Assembly: GCA_022841375.1 (NCBI GenBank)
Contig: JALHRQ010000013.1
Span: forward strand, 31,410 to 95,409
Reading direction: 5' to 3'
Origin: Burkholderiales bacterium
Lineage (GTDB): Bacteria > Pseudomonadota > Gammaproteobacteria > Burkholderiales > SG8-41
Length of the DNA stretch: 64,000 bases
Made by a program: the position numbers and the translations under genes. Positions 56,533-64,000 of the stretch are shown piece after piece (position 1 is the stretch's first letter; every line of letters begins with the position of its first letter). Below the pieces are notes generated by a model. The model was not told the origin of the DNA. It saw only the letters and a program-made list of their open reading frames with translations, and made no database searches.

Positions 56533-58881
56533 ATGAAACTCTCTGAACACTGGTTGCGCGAACTGGCCGACCCCGCGCTCTCTACGGAACAACTTGCCGA
56601 TCTGCTGACATTCGGCGGCATCGAGGTGGAGGCGGTAGAGCCCGCAGCACCGGCATTTGAACGTGTGGTAGTTGCTGAAGTCCTCAGCGTTGAAAAACAT
56701 CCGGAGGCCGACCGTCTCAATGTGTGTCAGGTCAATGCGGGTGCGGCGCCGCTGACCATCGTCTGCGGCGCGCCCAACGTGCGCGCCGGTATGCGCGTGC
56801 CGGCAGCGCTGGTCGGCGCGAAATTGCCCGGCATCGAAATCAAACTGGCCAAGGTGCGCGGCATCGAATCGCAGGGCATGCTGTGCTCGGCCCTGGAGTT
56901 GGGCCTCAGCGAAGACGCTTCAGGACTGTTCGAACTATCACCTGCAGCGACGATCGGTGCCAGCGTGCGCGAGGTGCTTGACCTCGACGACCATATTCTG
57001 ACGACCAAGCCGACCCCCAATCGAGGGGACTGTCTGAGCCTGCTCGGCATGGCACGTGAAGTCGCAGCATTGAGTGGCGCTGCATTGCGTTGGCAGATGC
57101 CGGCGGCAATTACACCGTCAACCGATGAACGGATAGTCATCACTGTCGAAGCGGCAGCGGACTGTCCGCGTTATTGCGCCCGTGTGATTCGCGGTGTGAA
57201 CGCCGCCGCTGCAACCCCGGAATGGATGTTGCGCCGTCTTGCGCGCAGCGGAATCCGCTCCATCAGTGCGATAGTTGACGTGACCAATTACGTGCTGCTC
57301 GAAATGGGGCAACCGCTGCATGCGTTCGATGCGGCAAAAGTGCAGGGCAGCATCAATGTCCGGCGCGCACGCAAGGAAGAAAAAATAGGCTTGCTGAATG
57401 GCACAACGCTTGAGTTGTCGCCCCGGCATCTGGTGATCGCAGATGATCGGCAACCGCTGGCCCTGGCCGGCATCATGGGCGGGGAATACAGCGGGGTGAC
57501 TGCGACGACCCGCGACATCATTCTGGAGAGCGCGTTTTTCGCGCCGGAGATTATTGCCGGCAAGTCGCGCGAGTTGGGGTTCGGCTCCGATTCGTCGCAC
57601 CGTTTTGAACGTGGCGTTGATTTTGCCGGCACTGAGCCGGCAATGGAACGTGCAACGCAACTGGTGATCCAGTTATGCGGCGGACAGCCCGGTCCGGTAT
57701 GTGAGGCCAAAGGCGAATTGCCGTCCCGTCAGACGGTGAAGCTGCGGCTGGCGCGCGCCCGGCGGGTGCTGGGATTTACCATTGACAGCAATACGGCGAT
57801 GTCGATTCTGCAGAAACTTGGATTCCAGCCGCGGCTTGCCGGCGATGTGATCGAAGCGACGCCGCCGAGTTACCGCTTTGACATTGCAATCGAAGAAGAC
57901 CTGATCGAGGAACTGGCCCGGGTTTACGGCTACGCAAACATTCCGGCGCAGTTACCGCCCGCACCGGCCGCACTGCGTCCTTGTGCAGAGGCACGACGCA
58001 GTCCTGCGATATTGCGTCGGACGCTCGCTACACTGGATTACCAGGAGGTTGTGACCTACAGTTTTGTCGACCGTGCCTGGGAAGAGGATTTCTGTGCCAA
58101 CACATCGCCGATAGCGCTCGCGAATCCCATTGCCAGCCAGATGAGCGTGATGCGCTCCAGCCTCATCGGCGGCCTGATACAAGCTGTGTCGTTCAATGCG
58201 AGTCACAAACAAAGCAGGGTGCGGCTGTTCGAAATCGGCCGCTGTTTTCTGAATCAGGATGCACTGCTTCAGCCGTGGCGCGTTGCTGGCATTGCCTACG
58301 GTTCTGCATCGCCCATGCAATGGGGGCGGGTGGAGCGACCGGTTGATTTTTTCGATATCAAGTCGGATCTCGAATCCTTGATGACCCCGCAGAGGGTTTC
58401 GCTACAGGCAGCACCGCATCCGGCACTGCATCCAGGAAAATCGGCCGCAGTGATGATCGGTGACATCAAGGCCGGATGGATTGGTGAATTACATCCGCGC
58501 TGGCAACGCAAGTATGACTTGCCGACCTCACCAGTTTTGTTCGAGATCGATTTGTCGGTGCTGGAGGGGCGGGAACTGCCCGGGCATCGCGAAATTGCCC
58601 GTTTTCCGGCGATCCGTCGCGACCTGGCCGCTGAATTTGAGGAGAATGTCCAATATGAGGACATCATCACCGAATTGAGGCGCAACGGCCCGGCCATTTT
58701 GCGGGACGTAACGGTCTTCGATTTATACCGGGGTCAGGGTGTGCAAAAGGGGAAAAAAAGTCTTGCATTCAGTGTGTTATTGCAGGATACTCAAAAAACC
58801 TTGACGGACGCAGAAGCCGAAAAAGCGGTAGCCGAACTGCGCCGGATTCTGCAAGAAAAGTTTAACGCGAAGCTTCGTTGA
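56533..58881 (+). CDS. pheT: phenylalanyl-tRNA synthetase beta subunit
   Basis: A 782-residue beta subunit. EMAP/tRNA-binding domain (about residues 40-150), B3/B4 editing domain ([20 protein letters not shown]), B5 domain (about 400-475), catalytic-like core and C-terminal ferredoxin-fold anticodon-binding domain ([32 protein letters not shown]). It lies 12 bp after pheS and 11 bp before ihfA. It also edits Tyr-tRNA-Phe. Confidence 0.98.
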   Translation: MKLSEHWLRELADPALSTEQLADLLTFGGIEVEAVEPAAPAFERVVVAEVLSVEKHPEADRLNVCQVNAGAAPLTIVCGAPNVRAGMRVPAALVGAKLPGIEIKLAKVRGIESQGMLCSALELGLSEDASGLFELSPAATIGASVREVLDLDDHILTTKPTPNRGDCLSLLGMAREVAALSGAALRWQMPAAITPSTDERIVITVEAAADCPRYCARVIRGVNAAAATPEWMLRRLARSGIRSISAIVDVTNYVLLEMGQPLHAFDAAKVQGSINVRRARKEEKIGLLNGTTLELSPRHLVIADDRQPLALAGIMGGEYSGVTATTRDIILESAFFAPEIIAGKSRELGFGSDSSHRFERGVDFAGTEPAMERATQLVIQLCGGQPGPVCEAKGELPSRQTVKLRLARARRVLGFTIDSNTAMSILQKLGFQPRLAGDVIEATPPSYRFDIAIEEDLIEELARVYGYANIPAQLPPAPAALRPCAEARRSPAILRRTLATLDYQEVVTYSFVDRAWEEDFCANTSPIALANPIASQMSVMRSSLIGGLIQAVSFNASHKQSRVRLFEIGRCFLNQDALLQPWRVAGIAYGSASPMQWGRVERPVDFFDIKSDLESLMTPQRVSLQAAPHPALHPGKSAAVMIGDIKAGWIGELHPRWQRKYDLPTSPVLFEIDLSVLEGRELPGHREIARFPAIRRDLAAEFEENVQYEDIITELRRNGPAILRDVTVFDLYRGQGVQKGKKSLAFSVLLQDTQKTLTDAEAEKAVAELRRILQEKFNAKLR

Positions 58882-58892
58882 GAGGGGACAAC

Positions 58893-59201
58893 ATGACGTT
58901 AACCAAAGCGGAACTTGCCGATCTTCTGTTTGAGAAGGTGGGTTTCAACAAGCGTGAAGCCAAGGACATGGTCGAGTCCTTCTTCGACGAAGTTCGCGCT
59001 GCGCTCGAAAACGGCAGAGGTGTCAAGCTTTCGGGCTTTGGCAACTTCCAGCTGCGCGACAAACCTCAGCGTCCCGGCCGCAATCCGAAGACCGGCGAGG
59101 AAATTCCGATTTCCGCACGCCGCGTCGTGACGTTCCACGCATCCCAGAAACTCAAGACGATGGTGGAACAGCATTTCCATGGAAGCCAGCGCAAGCCTTA
59201 A
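58893..59201 (+). CDS. ihfA: integration host factor alpha subunit
   Basis: A 102-residue DNA-bending protein ([20 protein letters not shown] start; beta-arm [20 protein letters not shown] with the intercalating Pro). AGAGGGG precedes ATG 58893. Position after pheT is conserved in Proteobacteria. It overlaps the MerR-type gene by 23 nt. IHF is also a usual cofactor of tyrosine integrases such as the one at 59762-60913. Confidence 0.97.
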   Translation: MTLTKAELADLLFEKVGFNKREAKDMVESFFDEVRAALENGRGVKLSGFGNFQLRDKPQRPGRNPKTGEEIPISARRVVTFHASQKLKTMVEQHFHGSQRKP

Positions 59202-59562
59202 GCCGCAGCTCCCGCCGATCCCGGCAAAACGTTATTTCACGATCGGTGAAGTAAGTGAGCTGTGCGGCGTCAAACCGCACGTATTGCGCTATTGGGAGCA
59301 GGAATTCACCCAGCTTCGCCCAGTCAAGCGTCGGGGCAATCGCCGTTATTACCAGCACCATGAAGTGCTGCTGATTCGCCGCATCCGTGAGCTCCTTTAC
59401 GATCAGGGGTTCACCATCAGTGGTGCACGCAACCGTTTGGACGAGCTGGCGAACGAGCCGGCGCGCTCGGCGCGTACTCCGGCGGCGGTCTCCGCCGCCA
59501 AGCCGGCGTTAACTCAATTGCGCCAGGACCTCAAAAACATCATCGACCAGCTCCGCGCCTGA
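59179..59562 (+). CDS. MerR-family transcriptional regulator
   Basis: A 127-residue regulator with an N-terminal MerR winged helix ([20 protein letters not shown], then RYWEQEF, residues about 18-44, and [19 protein letters not shown]) and a short C-terminal part without metal-binding Cys, so it is not a metal sensor. A MerR-like gene after ihfA is conserved in beta- and gammaproteobacteria; its role is unknown. It overlaps ihfA by 23 nt. Confidence 0.93.
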   Translation: MEASASLKPQLPPIPAKRYFTIGEVSELCGVKPHVLRYWEQEFTQLRPVKRRGNRRYYQHHEVLLIRRIRELLYDQGFTISGARNRLDELANEPARSARTPAAVSAAKPALTQLRQDLKNIIDQLRA

Positions 59563-59610
59563 AATTCCCTGCGTAGAGCTTGGTATTCCCCTGTTGTATA
59601 ATCCGCGCCT

Positions 59611-59689
<79 letters not shown>

Positions 59690-59732
59690 CAATTCAAGCA
59701 CTTAGGATTTTCCCTCTCACTCCCATAACGCA

Positions 59733-59755
59733 TTTGCGGGAGTTTTGCGGGAGTT
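59733..59755. repeat. tandem 11-bp direct repeats near attL
   Basis: TTGCGGGAGTT occurs twice in tandem (59734-59744 and 59745-59755), with ACTCCC 59719-59724 as an inverted partner. The position between tRNA-Pro and the integrase stop suits arm-type integrase sites, or transcription termination. Confidence 0.45.
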
Positions 59756-59761
59756 CCCAAA

Positions 59762-60913
59762 TCATGCCGCCCTCCTGCGCAATACTGTGAGCGTAGGTGA
59801 GCTGCGCTGACTGCCCATCGTTACCTTTCCTGCCTGCGCGATCAGGTGCTCGATTTCTGCCGCAGAATAATCGGTAGTGACGCTCTCCGACTTGTGACCG
59901 AGTAGCGCTTGCCGATCTTCGAAAGACACACCTGCGACCCGCAGCCTGCGCCCAAACGTGTGCTTGAGATCATGCACACGCAAGTGCGCAAAGCCTGAAT
60001 GCGCGGGTTCATCCTTGTCCTTCTTCCACTGTGCTGCGGCGTCGACGCGCGCTCTTTTCCATGCACTGCCATTCATGTGGGCCAGCACCTGTCCTTTGTA
60101 GGGAAACACCCACAACGGATGTAAACCGCGCTGTGCCTCGATGATGGACTTGGCAACATCGTTTAATACGACAAGGCGATCCATTCGGTTTTTGACTCCT
60201 GAGTTGGGTCGCCTGCCGCCAAAGTCCAGCGGTATCAGAAAAACGCTTGTCGATAACTCCGGCACCTTTATTTCCCAATCCCAGCGCAGCCTGCACACCT
60301 CCTGCTCGCGACACCCGGTATTCACCTTGTACAAAGCCATCTTGGCAAGGTGATCCGGCAGTGCCTTTAACAAATAGGCTTGCTCTTCCCATGCAAGCGG
60401 GTAGGGCAGACGCCGATTTGTTTCAGGCAACGTCGAGATGTGTGGCGCTTGCTCAAGCCATGTCATCTCGTGTTCGTCACGCCAGACTGTTGCTGCAAGC
60501 CGCAAAATCCGCACGACTCGTTGTAAGGCAATGTTGATCGTGCGGTTCGATACGCCCTGTTTCTGCCGCGCCTTGATAAACGGCCTGACAGTTTCGTCAT
60601 GCACGCGGCCGAGCGGCAGATCACCGATGAATGGATCGAGTTGCTTTAAGTGCATCGCGGTGTCACTGATTGAAGGCATATCCTGGTTATCAAGCAGATA
60701 CTTTGTTGCGGCTTCGCGAAAGAGACGCTTGGGTCTGACGCCATAGACAGTGGCTTCTCGAATCTCGGTCAGTTTGAGTCGGAGGTAGCGTTCTGCTTCC
60801 TCTTTGTCACCAGTGCCAGTGCTTTCGCAAAGGCGACCGTATCCTTTGATGCGTTTGTCGATGTGCCAGATCCCGGTTCTTCTGCAAAGCCCCGGACTGG
60901 TGTTACGCCCCAT
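59762..60913 (-). CDS. int: tyrosine-type site-specific integrase
   Basis: A 383-residue integrase. N-terminal arm-binding region (about residues 1-55), core-binding SAM-like region (about 60-160) and catalytic domain with R202 (NTGCREQEV), H314-D-L-K317 (usual Arg replaced by Lys), H340 (LLGHKS) and Tyr349 (TTDYSA). Its start overlaps the excisionase-like gene by 145 nt in another frame. It catalyses integration into and excision from tRNA-Pro. Transcription runs from the flhD/C-like activators through xis into int. Confidence 0.93.
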   Translation of the reverse strand: MGRNTSPGLCRRTGIWHIDKRIKGYGRLCESTGTGDKEEAERYLRLKLTEIREATVYGVRPKRLFREAATKYLLDNQDMPSISDTAMHLKQLDPFIGDLPLGRVHDETVRPFIKARQKQGVSNRTINIALQRVVRILRLAATVWRDEHEMTWLEQAPHISTLPETNRRLPYPLAWEEQAYLLKALPDHLAKMALYKVNTGCREQEVCRLRWDWEIKVPELSTSVFLIPLDFGGRRPNSGVKNRMDRLVVLNDVAKSIIEAQRGLHPLWVFPYKGQVLAHMNGSAWKRARVDAAAQWKKDKDEPAHSGFAHLRVHDLKHTFGRRLRVAGVSFEDRQALLGHKSESVTTDYSAAEIEHLIAQAGKVTMGSQRSSPTLTVLRRRAA

Positions 60914-61194
60914 TTTTGTATCCTTCCTTTCCGCACGGGGCGCTCGCTGCGTTTGGAATCCTCACCCAGTGCCTTGCCCTTGTCAATAACGCGCCGCCCG
61001 TGCCGTGCCATGTACTGGTCAGCCCATTGGTCGAGTTCATGCCTGTCGAACGCAATGCCCTGTTTGCCGATTGGAATATTCGTGACCTGTGGGCGGACCT
61101 CGGTGTTGAAGCGGTTGCGGTCCATGCCGAGGTAATCCGGCGCATCGCGGAATCTGAGAAAACGCGGCTCAACGTCGGCCATAACCGGAATCAC
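60769..61194 (-). CDS. excisionase/AlpA-like DNA-binding protein
   Basis: A 141-residue protein with an N-terminal winged helix/MerR-like fold (RFLRFRDAPDYLGMDRNRFN then IGKQGIAFDRHELDQWADQY, residues about 11-60) typical of phage excisionases and AlpA proteins. The first codon may be GTG 61194, which overlaps the stop of a small upstream ORF (GTGA), or ATG 61182. Its C-terminal third, overlapping int, is low in recognisable structure. It probably directs excision. Confidence 0.75.
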   Translation of the reverse strand: MIPVMADVEPRFLRFRDAPDYLGMDRNRFNTEVRPQVTNIPIGKQGIAFDRHELDQWADQYMARHGRRVIDKGKALGEDSKRSERPVRKGRIQKWGVTPVRGFAEEPGSGTSTNASKDTVAFAKALALVTKRKQNATSDSN

Positions 61195-61340
61195 TGACGG
61201 CGGGGTTTGACCGCAGGCGGCGCTTGCCCTGGAATGGCCGCCGGTGTTGGCATCTTCCAGAATGGCGTGAACACCGGCGCGTCTTTGGTATTCGCGACGT
61301 GTATGTGCTTGAAGAATATCTGGAAGGTTCGCGCATGCAA
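61191..61340 (-). CDS. possible small protein upstream of xis (TTG start)
   Basis: A frame that reads as 49 well-formed residues, including FKHIHVANTKDAPVFTPFWK and ending in a Pro/Ala-rich AVKPRRQ, with its TGA overlapping the GTG of xis (GTGA). There is no ATG; TTG 61340 is the nearest plausible start, and the frame stays open to a stop near 61386. I recognise no family. Spacing and coupling suggest a real element gene of the flhD-flhC-orf-xis-int transcript. Confidence 0.4.
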   Translation of the reverse strand: MHARTFQIFFKHIHVANTKDAPVFTPFWKMPTPAAIPGQAPPAVKPRRQ

Positions 61341-61364
61341 CGATAGTTGCGTGCCGCGAACCTT
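61324..61364. repeat. large imperfect hairpin
   Basis: AAGGTTCGCGCATGCAAC (61324-61341), loop GATA, and GTTGCGTGCCGCGAACCTT (61346-61364) form an 18-bp stem with one bulge and one mismatch. There is no T-run on either strand. It is between the FlhC-like gene and xis; it could be a protein-binding site or a nick/transfer site. Confidence 0.6.
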
Positions 61365-61419
61365 GTTGCTCGGCCTAATCCCTCAATAAACTTGAGGGGT
61401 TGGCGAGAAAATGCCCCAC

Positions 61420-62052
61420 TCAGGCGGTGGCAGGAGGGCTTTCTGATGCCGGGCGGCGGCTTTGCCGGGAGAGCCGAATGTTGTTGGCATTGATCGCGCA
61501 GATGGGGCAACTCTGGATATCGGGGCGCTCGGTGGTGACCACCGGATAACTAATGAGGCACACTGGGCATTCCTTGCGCTGCAGTTCGGCGGCGCCGGGG
61601 TGCGCCAGGAATCCGCAGTGGGCGAGCAGTGCATAGGCCTGATTGATGTCCAACCGCTTGATCGCAGTCTCGCGGTAGAGCTTTTCGGTGAGGCTCTGGT
61701 AGACGGTAAACGCGGCGAGCATCTGCCAGCCGCGATGCGCCGGGGCTGTAGTGATCTTGCCCATGCGCTCAAAGCACGCCAGAAAAACCGCGCATTGCAC
61801 GCTCCAGGCTTCGGAGGTGTGCTTGCCTGGTATCGCGAAAAAGCGAGCATTGCCTTGCATGATGGGTCCCGCCGGCGGATCCGTGCCACGCAGGGCCCGG
61901 TAGAGGCGCTGGATCTTTTTTGTGGGCAGATCAGTGAAGCGCGCGATGATCTTGGCTCTCGTGCCTGCCATGACCAGCCCGTGTGCAAGTTGAAGGTAGG
62001 CGACTTCCCAACAGGGATCTTTGGGGTCGGCATCCTCCGGGATCACGATCAC
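61420..62052 (-). CDS. FlhC-like transcriptional activator of the integrative element (SetC-like)
   Basis: A 210-residue FlhC-family protein. Helical core with FTDLPTKKIQRLYRALRGTDPP and FLACFERMGKI, and the FlhC zinc site C162-x2-C165-x16-C182-x2-C185, the same spacing as in E. coli FlhC. The start is GTG 62052, overlapping the stop of the FlhD-like gene (GTGA). No flagellar genes are nearby. It precedes xis and int on the same strand and opposes a CI-like repressor, the layout in which SetC/SetD act on SXT/R391 elements. Confidence 0.85.
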   Translation of the reverse strand: MIVIPEDADPKDPCWEVAYLQLAHGLVMAGTRAKIIARFTDLPTKKIQRLYRALRGTDPPAGPIMQGNARFFAIPGKHTSEAWSVQCAVFLACFERMGKITTAPAHRGWQMLAAFTVYQSLTEKLYRETAIKRLDINQAYALLAHCGFLAHPGAAELQRKECPVCLISYPVVTTERPDIQSCPICAINANNIRLSRQSRRPASESPPATA

Positions 62053-62525
62053 GCACGCTCTCCGCGCGTTCCTGCAACGCGTGCCGCAACGAAAGCCGTT
62101 GCGTGGTGTTTGCCGGCCTGGGCGTGCAGTGCTACGCCTCGCCGAAAAGCCTGAGCTGCGAACTGCACAATCGGCCCACCCCAGCCGAAGGCGAGCCTGT
62201 CGATTTCTTCGTCGGTGAGATTGCGCAGCAGTTCCGCTTGCTCCAGCGTGATGCCGAGTCGCACGAGCATGTCGAGTTTGCCGGCGAGCGCCTCGTTGGC
62301 GGCCAGACGGGCGAATTTGAGGTAGCGACGATTGAGTTTTGCGACGAGCAGTGCGCTCAGATCCTCCTGTTTCAGGCAGTCGAGCAGGCGGGTCATTTCG
62401 GGGGCACTGTGGGTCAGTTGGCCGAGACATACGGAGGTGTAGTCGAGGTACGCCTCCTGATCGGCATCGAGGCGTCCCAGCCAGTGTGCGGCGATCTGGC
62501 GATTGAGATTCTCAAGGTCATCCAT
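62049..62525 (-). CDS. FlhD-like transcriptional activator of the integrative element (SetD-like)
   Basis: A 158-residue protein. The segment LDMLVRLGITLEQAELLRNL with TDEEIDRLAFGWGGPIVQF (residues about 84-123) aligns with the FlhD signature (MFRLGI..E.A..L..LT...LA). An upstream stretch (EMTRLLDCLKQEDLSALLVA, then KLNRRYLKF, about 43-72) looks like a second copy. The protein is about 40 residues longer than FlhD. It overlaps the FlhC-like gene by 4 nt and would form a heteromeric activator with it. An AT-rich intergenic region with the divergent repressor lies upstream. Confidence 0.78.
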   Translation of the reverse strand: MDDLENLNRQIAAHWLGRLDADQEAYLDYTSVCLGQLTHSAPEMTRLLDCLKQEDLSALLVAKLNRRYLKFARLAANEALAGKLDMLVRLGITLEQAELLRNLTDEEIDRLAFGWGGPIVQFAAQAFRRGVALHAQAGKHHATAFVAARVAGTRGERA

Positions 62526-62793
62526 GAATTTAATATAACTAATTGATTATTAATTATTATTTCTGTTTCTAATTGAATCTTGGATAACTCGCGTTATGGC
62601 TTTTCACGACGGCTTGGATTGTAGATACATCAAGAAAAATGTGAAATCATGGACATTATTATTATTTGTCTTTAAAATTTCAACAGACTTCTGTAATTAT
62701 TTTTTATATAACCGTAGTTAATTTGGAATTATTCATAGTGGTCAACGACATGGAGGAATTAGAGCCTCCTGGGGATCACAAGGAATCTGTCTG
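62526..62793. promoter_or_regulatory. AT-rich divergent control region of the element
   Basis: 268 bp of strongly AT-rich sequence between the FlhD-like activator and the repressor. CTAATTGA occurs twice, exactly 30 bp apart (62539 and 62569), close to the flhD-like start, and GACATTATTATTATTTGTC gives a loose palindrome further in. These are candidate repressor operators. AAGGA precedes the repressor ATG. I could not assign a clear -35/-10 pair. Confidence 0.5.
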
Positions 62794-63579
62794 ATGGCTG
62801 CCATCGAACGAAAACAAGCGCTACCCACAGATGAGTCTGAGCCGGGAAAGAAGCCACGCAATGATCCGGAGCGGATGAAGGCTTTTGCTCAGCGACTCAA
62901 CGTGATGCTGGGCGAACTGGGGCTACCGCCACGCGGCCGTGCTCGGGTGATCAAGGAACGGGTTGGGGTGAGTGGCACGACTGCGGCCAACTGGTTGCGG
63001 GGTGAGACTTATCCGAGTTTTGAGGAACTCGGACGCATGGGGCGTCAACTGGGGGTGGATCCGGCACGGTTATTTGACGATTCTGCGGAACCCGCTAAAT
63101 CGAGTACCACAGCGACGCTTCCTGCGGGCAAACTGCCCGCGCGGCTTGCCAAGCTGATCCGGGATAATCAGGTCACGCCGCTCACTCAACTGAAGACCGA
63201 GAACGGCGAGTGGGACCATACGGCGCTACCGAACAGCATCTGGAGCCAGGTGCTAGGGCGTGGCCTTGCCGGATTTGTTCTGCTGCGCATGCGGGGTGAT
63301 GCCATGGTGGAGCGCATCCAGGACGGTACACCGTTGCTGGTTGACACCAACGACACGCGAATTGCCGATGACAATGGCGTCTACGCACTACTCTTGGGTG
63401 ACCGCGTGATGGTGCGGCGTGTGCAGCGTCGGCTGCAAGGCGATTATCTGATCGCGTGCGACAACCCGTTGATGGCTGCTGAAGCGATCGATCGGCTTGG
63501 TTCATTCCGAGATGACGCTGTGCGAGAGACGGATGTTGTGGTGCTCGGGCGTGTCGCGCTTGCGATGCAGAAGCTGTAG
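62794..63579 (+). CDS. CI/SetR-like repressor with inactive S24 domain
   Basis: A 261-residue repressor. N-terminal helix-turn-helix (RVGVSGTTAANWLRGETYPS, about residues 57-76) and a C-terminal LexA/CI-like S24 domain (about 150-255). In self-cleaving members the nucleophile lies in GDSM; here the sequence is MRGDAM (Ala170), and the expected catalytic Lys region reads VMVRRVQ with Arg. RecA-induced self-cleavage should therefore not occur. It faces the FlhD/C-like operon across the control region and probably represses it and itself. Confidence 0.88.
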   Translation: MAAIERKQALPTDESEPGKKPRNDPERMKAFAQRLNVMLGELGLPPRGRARVIKERVGVSGTTAANWLRGETYPSFEELGRMGRQLGVDPARLFDDSAEPAKSSTTATLPAGKLPARLAKLIRDNQVTPLTQLKTENGEWDHTALPNSIWSQVLGRGLAGFVLLRMRGDAMVERIQDGTPLLVDTNDTRIADDNGVYALLLGDRVMVRRVQRRLQGDYLIACDNPLMAAEAIDRLGSFRDDAVRETDVVVLGRVALAMQKL

Positions 63580-63773
63580 CGGGTTTTGGAGGAAAGTCTG
63601 GGCGCTGAAGATTCGACTTGAATGCCTCCCCAAGCCGGGTAATTCTGGGCACTGGTGCGAGGTTAATTATTTAGCCTGAATGACTGCTTCCAAAGCGGAC
63701 ATAGCTCAAACAAGAAAAACTCCGCCGCAGCAGGGTCTGGGTCTGTGTAAATGCGGACATCCAGTCGTAACCT
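63580..63773. other. intergenic stretch, nothing recognised
   Basis: Between the repressor and the convergent cytochrome gene. I see no gene, terminator or repeat that I can support. Confidence 0.4.
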
Positions 63774-64000
63774 TCAACGGATACCATTCTCTTTTTGCCA
63801 CCAGCGAATAAACTGAACTATCTGTCCAATGTCTGTATCGGTAATTCCCTCCACAGGAGGCATGTTTCCGAAATTCCAGTGATGAGCTGTCACACCTGAG
63901 CGTACAGCCCCGAGAAATGAACCGTCATCATGGTGGGATGGTTTGTAGAATGTGTGAATCAAGGGAGGCCCTTTATCTACCGTACCCTCCGCCCACTGGC
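63774..64000 (-). CDS. c-type cytochrome, C-terminal part (runs off the window)
   Basis: The minus-strand frame is open to the window edge and ends at 63774. It reads KGPPLIHTFYKPSHHDDGSF, GVTAHHWNFG, NMPPVEGITDTDIGQIVQFI, the C-terminal half of a class I cytochrome c domain with the axial Met in NMPP. The CxxCH haem motif must lie beyond position 64000. It is island cargo or a component of a redox or metal-resistance enzyme; partners are not visible. Confidence 0.75.
   Translation of the reverse strand, partial: QWAEGTVDKGPPLIHTFYKPSHHDDGSFLGAVRSGVTAHHWNFGNMPPVEGITDTDIGQIVQFIRWWQKENGIR

Overview
The window reads as a high-GC betaproteobacterial chromosome, most likely of the order Burkholderiales. 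The signs are six Bug/TctC-type extracytoplasmic binding proteins, the gene order thrS-infC-rpmI-rplT-pheS-pheT-ihfA-merR, an ATP-grasp/alpha-E/Anbu/transglutaminase cluster, and a relA-type (p)ppGpp synthetase. This placement rests on gene content and recognisable protein families only; no database search was run.

Left end (1-2600). This looks like the right-hand end of a genomic island whose attachment site is a duplicated tRNA-Ser 3' end (2524-2556). It carries a cobalamin riboswitch with an intrinsic terminator, then a 49-residue putative peptide precursor (cbpA) translationally coupled to a radical SAM/SPASM peptide-modifying enzyme (cbpB). Behind these lie remnants of a transposase and of a CBASS-like nucleotidyltransferase.

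2650-6820. A minus-strand operon encodes a GntR regulator, a carboxymuconolactone decarboxylase/AhpD-like protein with an in-frame UGA in a CxxU motif followed by a near-ideal bacterial SECIS hairpin (a strong selenoprotein candidate), and an exported metallo-beta-lactamase-fold hydrolase. A remnant of an anion permease and a winged-helix/nucleotidyltransferase pair resembling a toxin-antitoxin module follow.

6830-19100. A type I secretion-like ABC transporter, uvrB, a low-molecular-weight tyrosine phosphatase, an ADP-forming acyl-CoA synthetase, an MFS exporter, and an SOS-controlled umuDC operon with a near-perfect LexA box.

18070-37520. A catabolic accessory block: CocE-type hydrolase, two paralogous PuuE/PgdA-like deacetylases, a Gfo/Idh/MocA oxidoreductase, hyuAB, an FAD oxidoreductase, gamma-glutamyltransferase, five more Bug proteins, an altronate-dehydratase-like enzyme and crcB. 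It suggests uptake and hydrolysis of cyclic or gamma-glutamyl amides and of sugar acids.

37510-59690. Mostly housekeeping: nnr, purL, relA, tRNA-Val, thrS, infC (AUA start), rpmI, rplT, pheST, ihfA, merR and tRNA-Pro. Between purL and relA sits the four-gene Anbu operon. Its upstream region holds an exact sigma-54 promoter and, about 120 bp upstream of the predicted start, a perfect NtrC-type palindrome, so it is probably a nitrogen-limitation operon.

59690-64000. An integrative element inserted at tRNA-Pro(GGG). It has integrase, excisionase-like and FlhC/FlhD-like activator genes on one strand, opposed by a CI/LexA-like repressor. The layout parallels SetR versus SetCD of SXT/R391 elements, but the repressor lacks the catalytic Ser of self-cleaving LexA-type proteins. 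The window ends in a partial c-type cytochrome gene.
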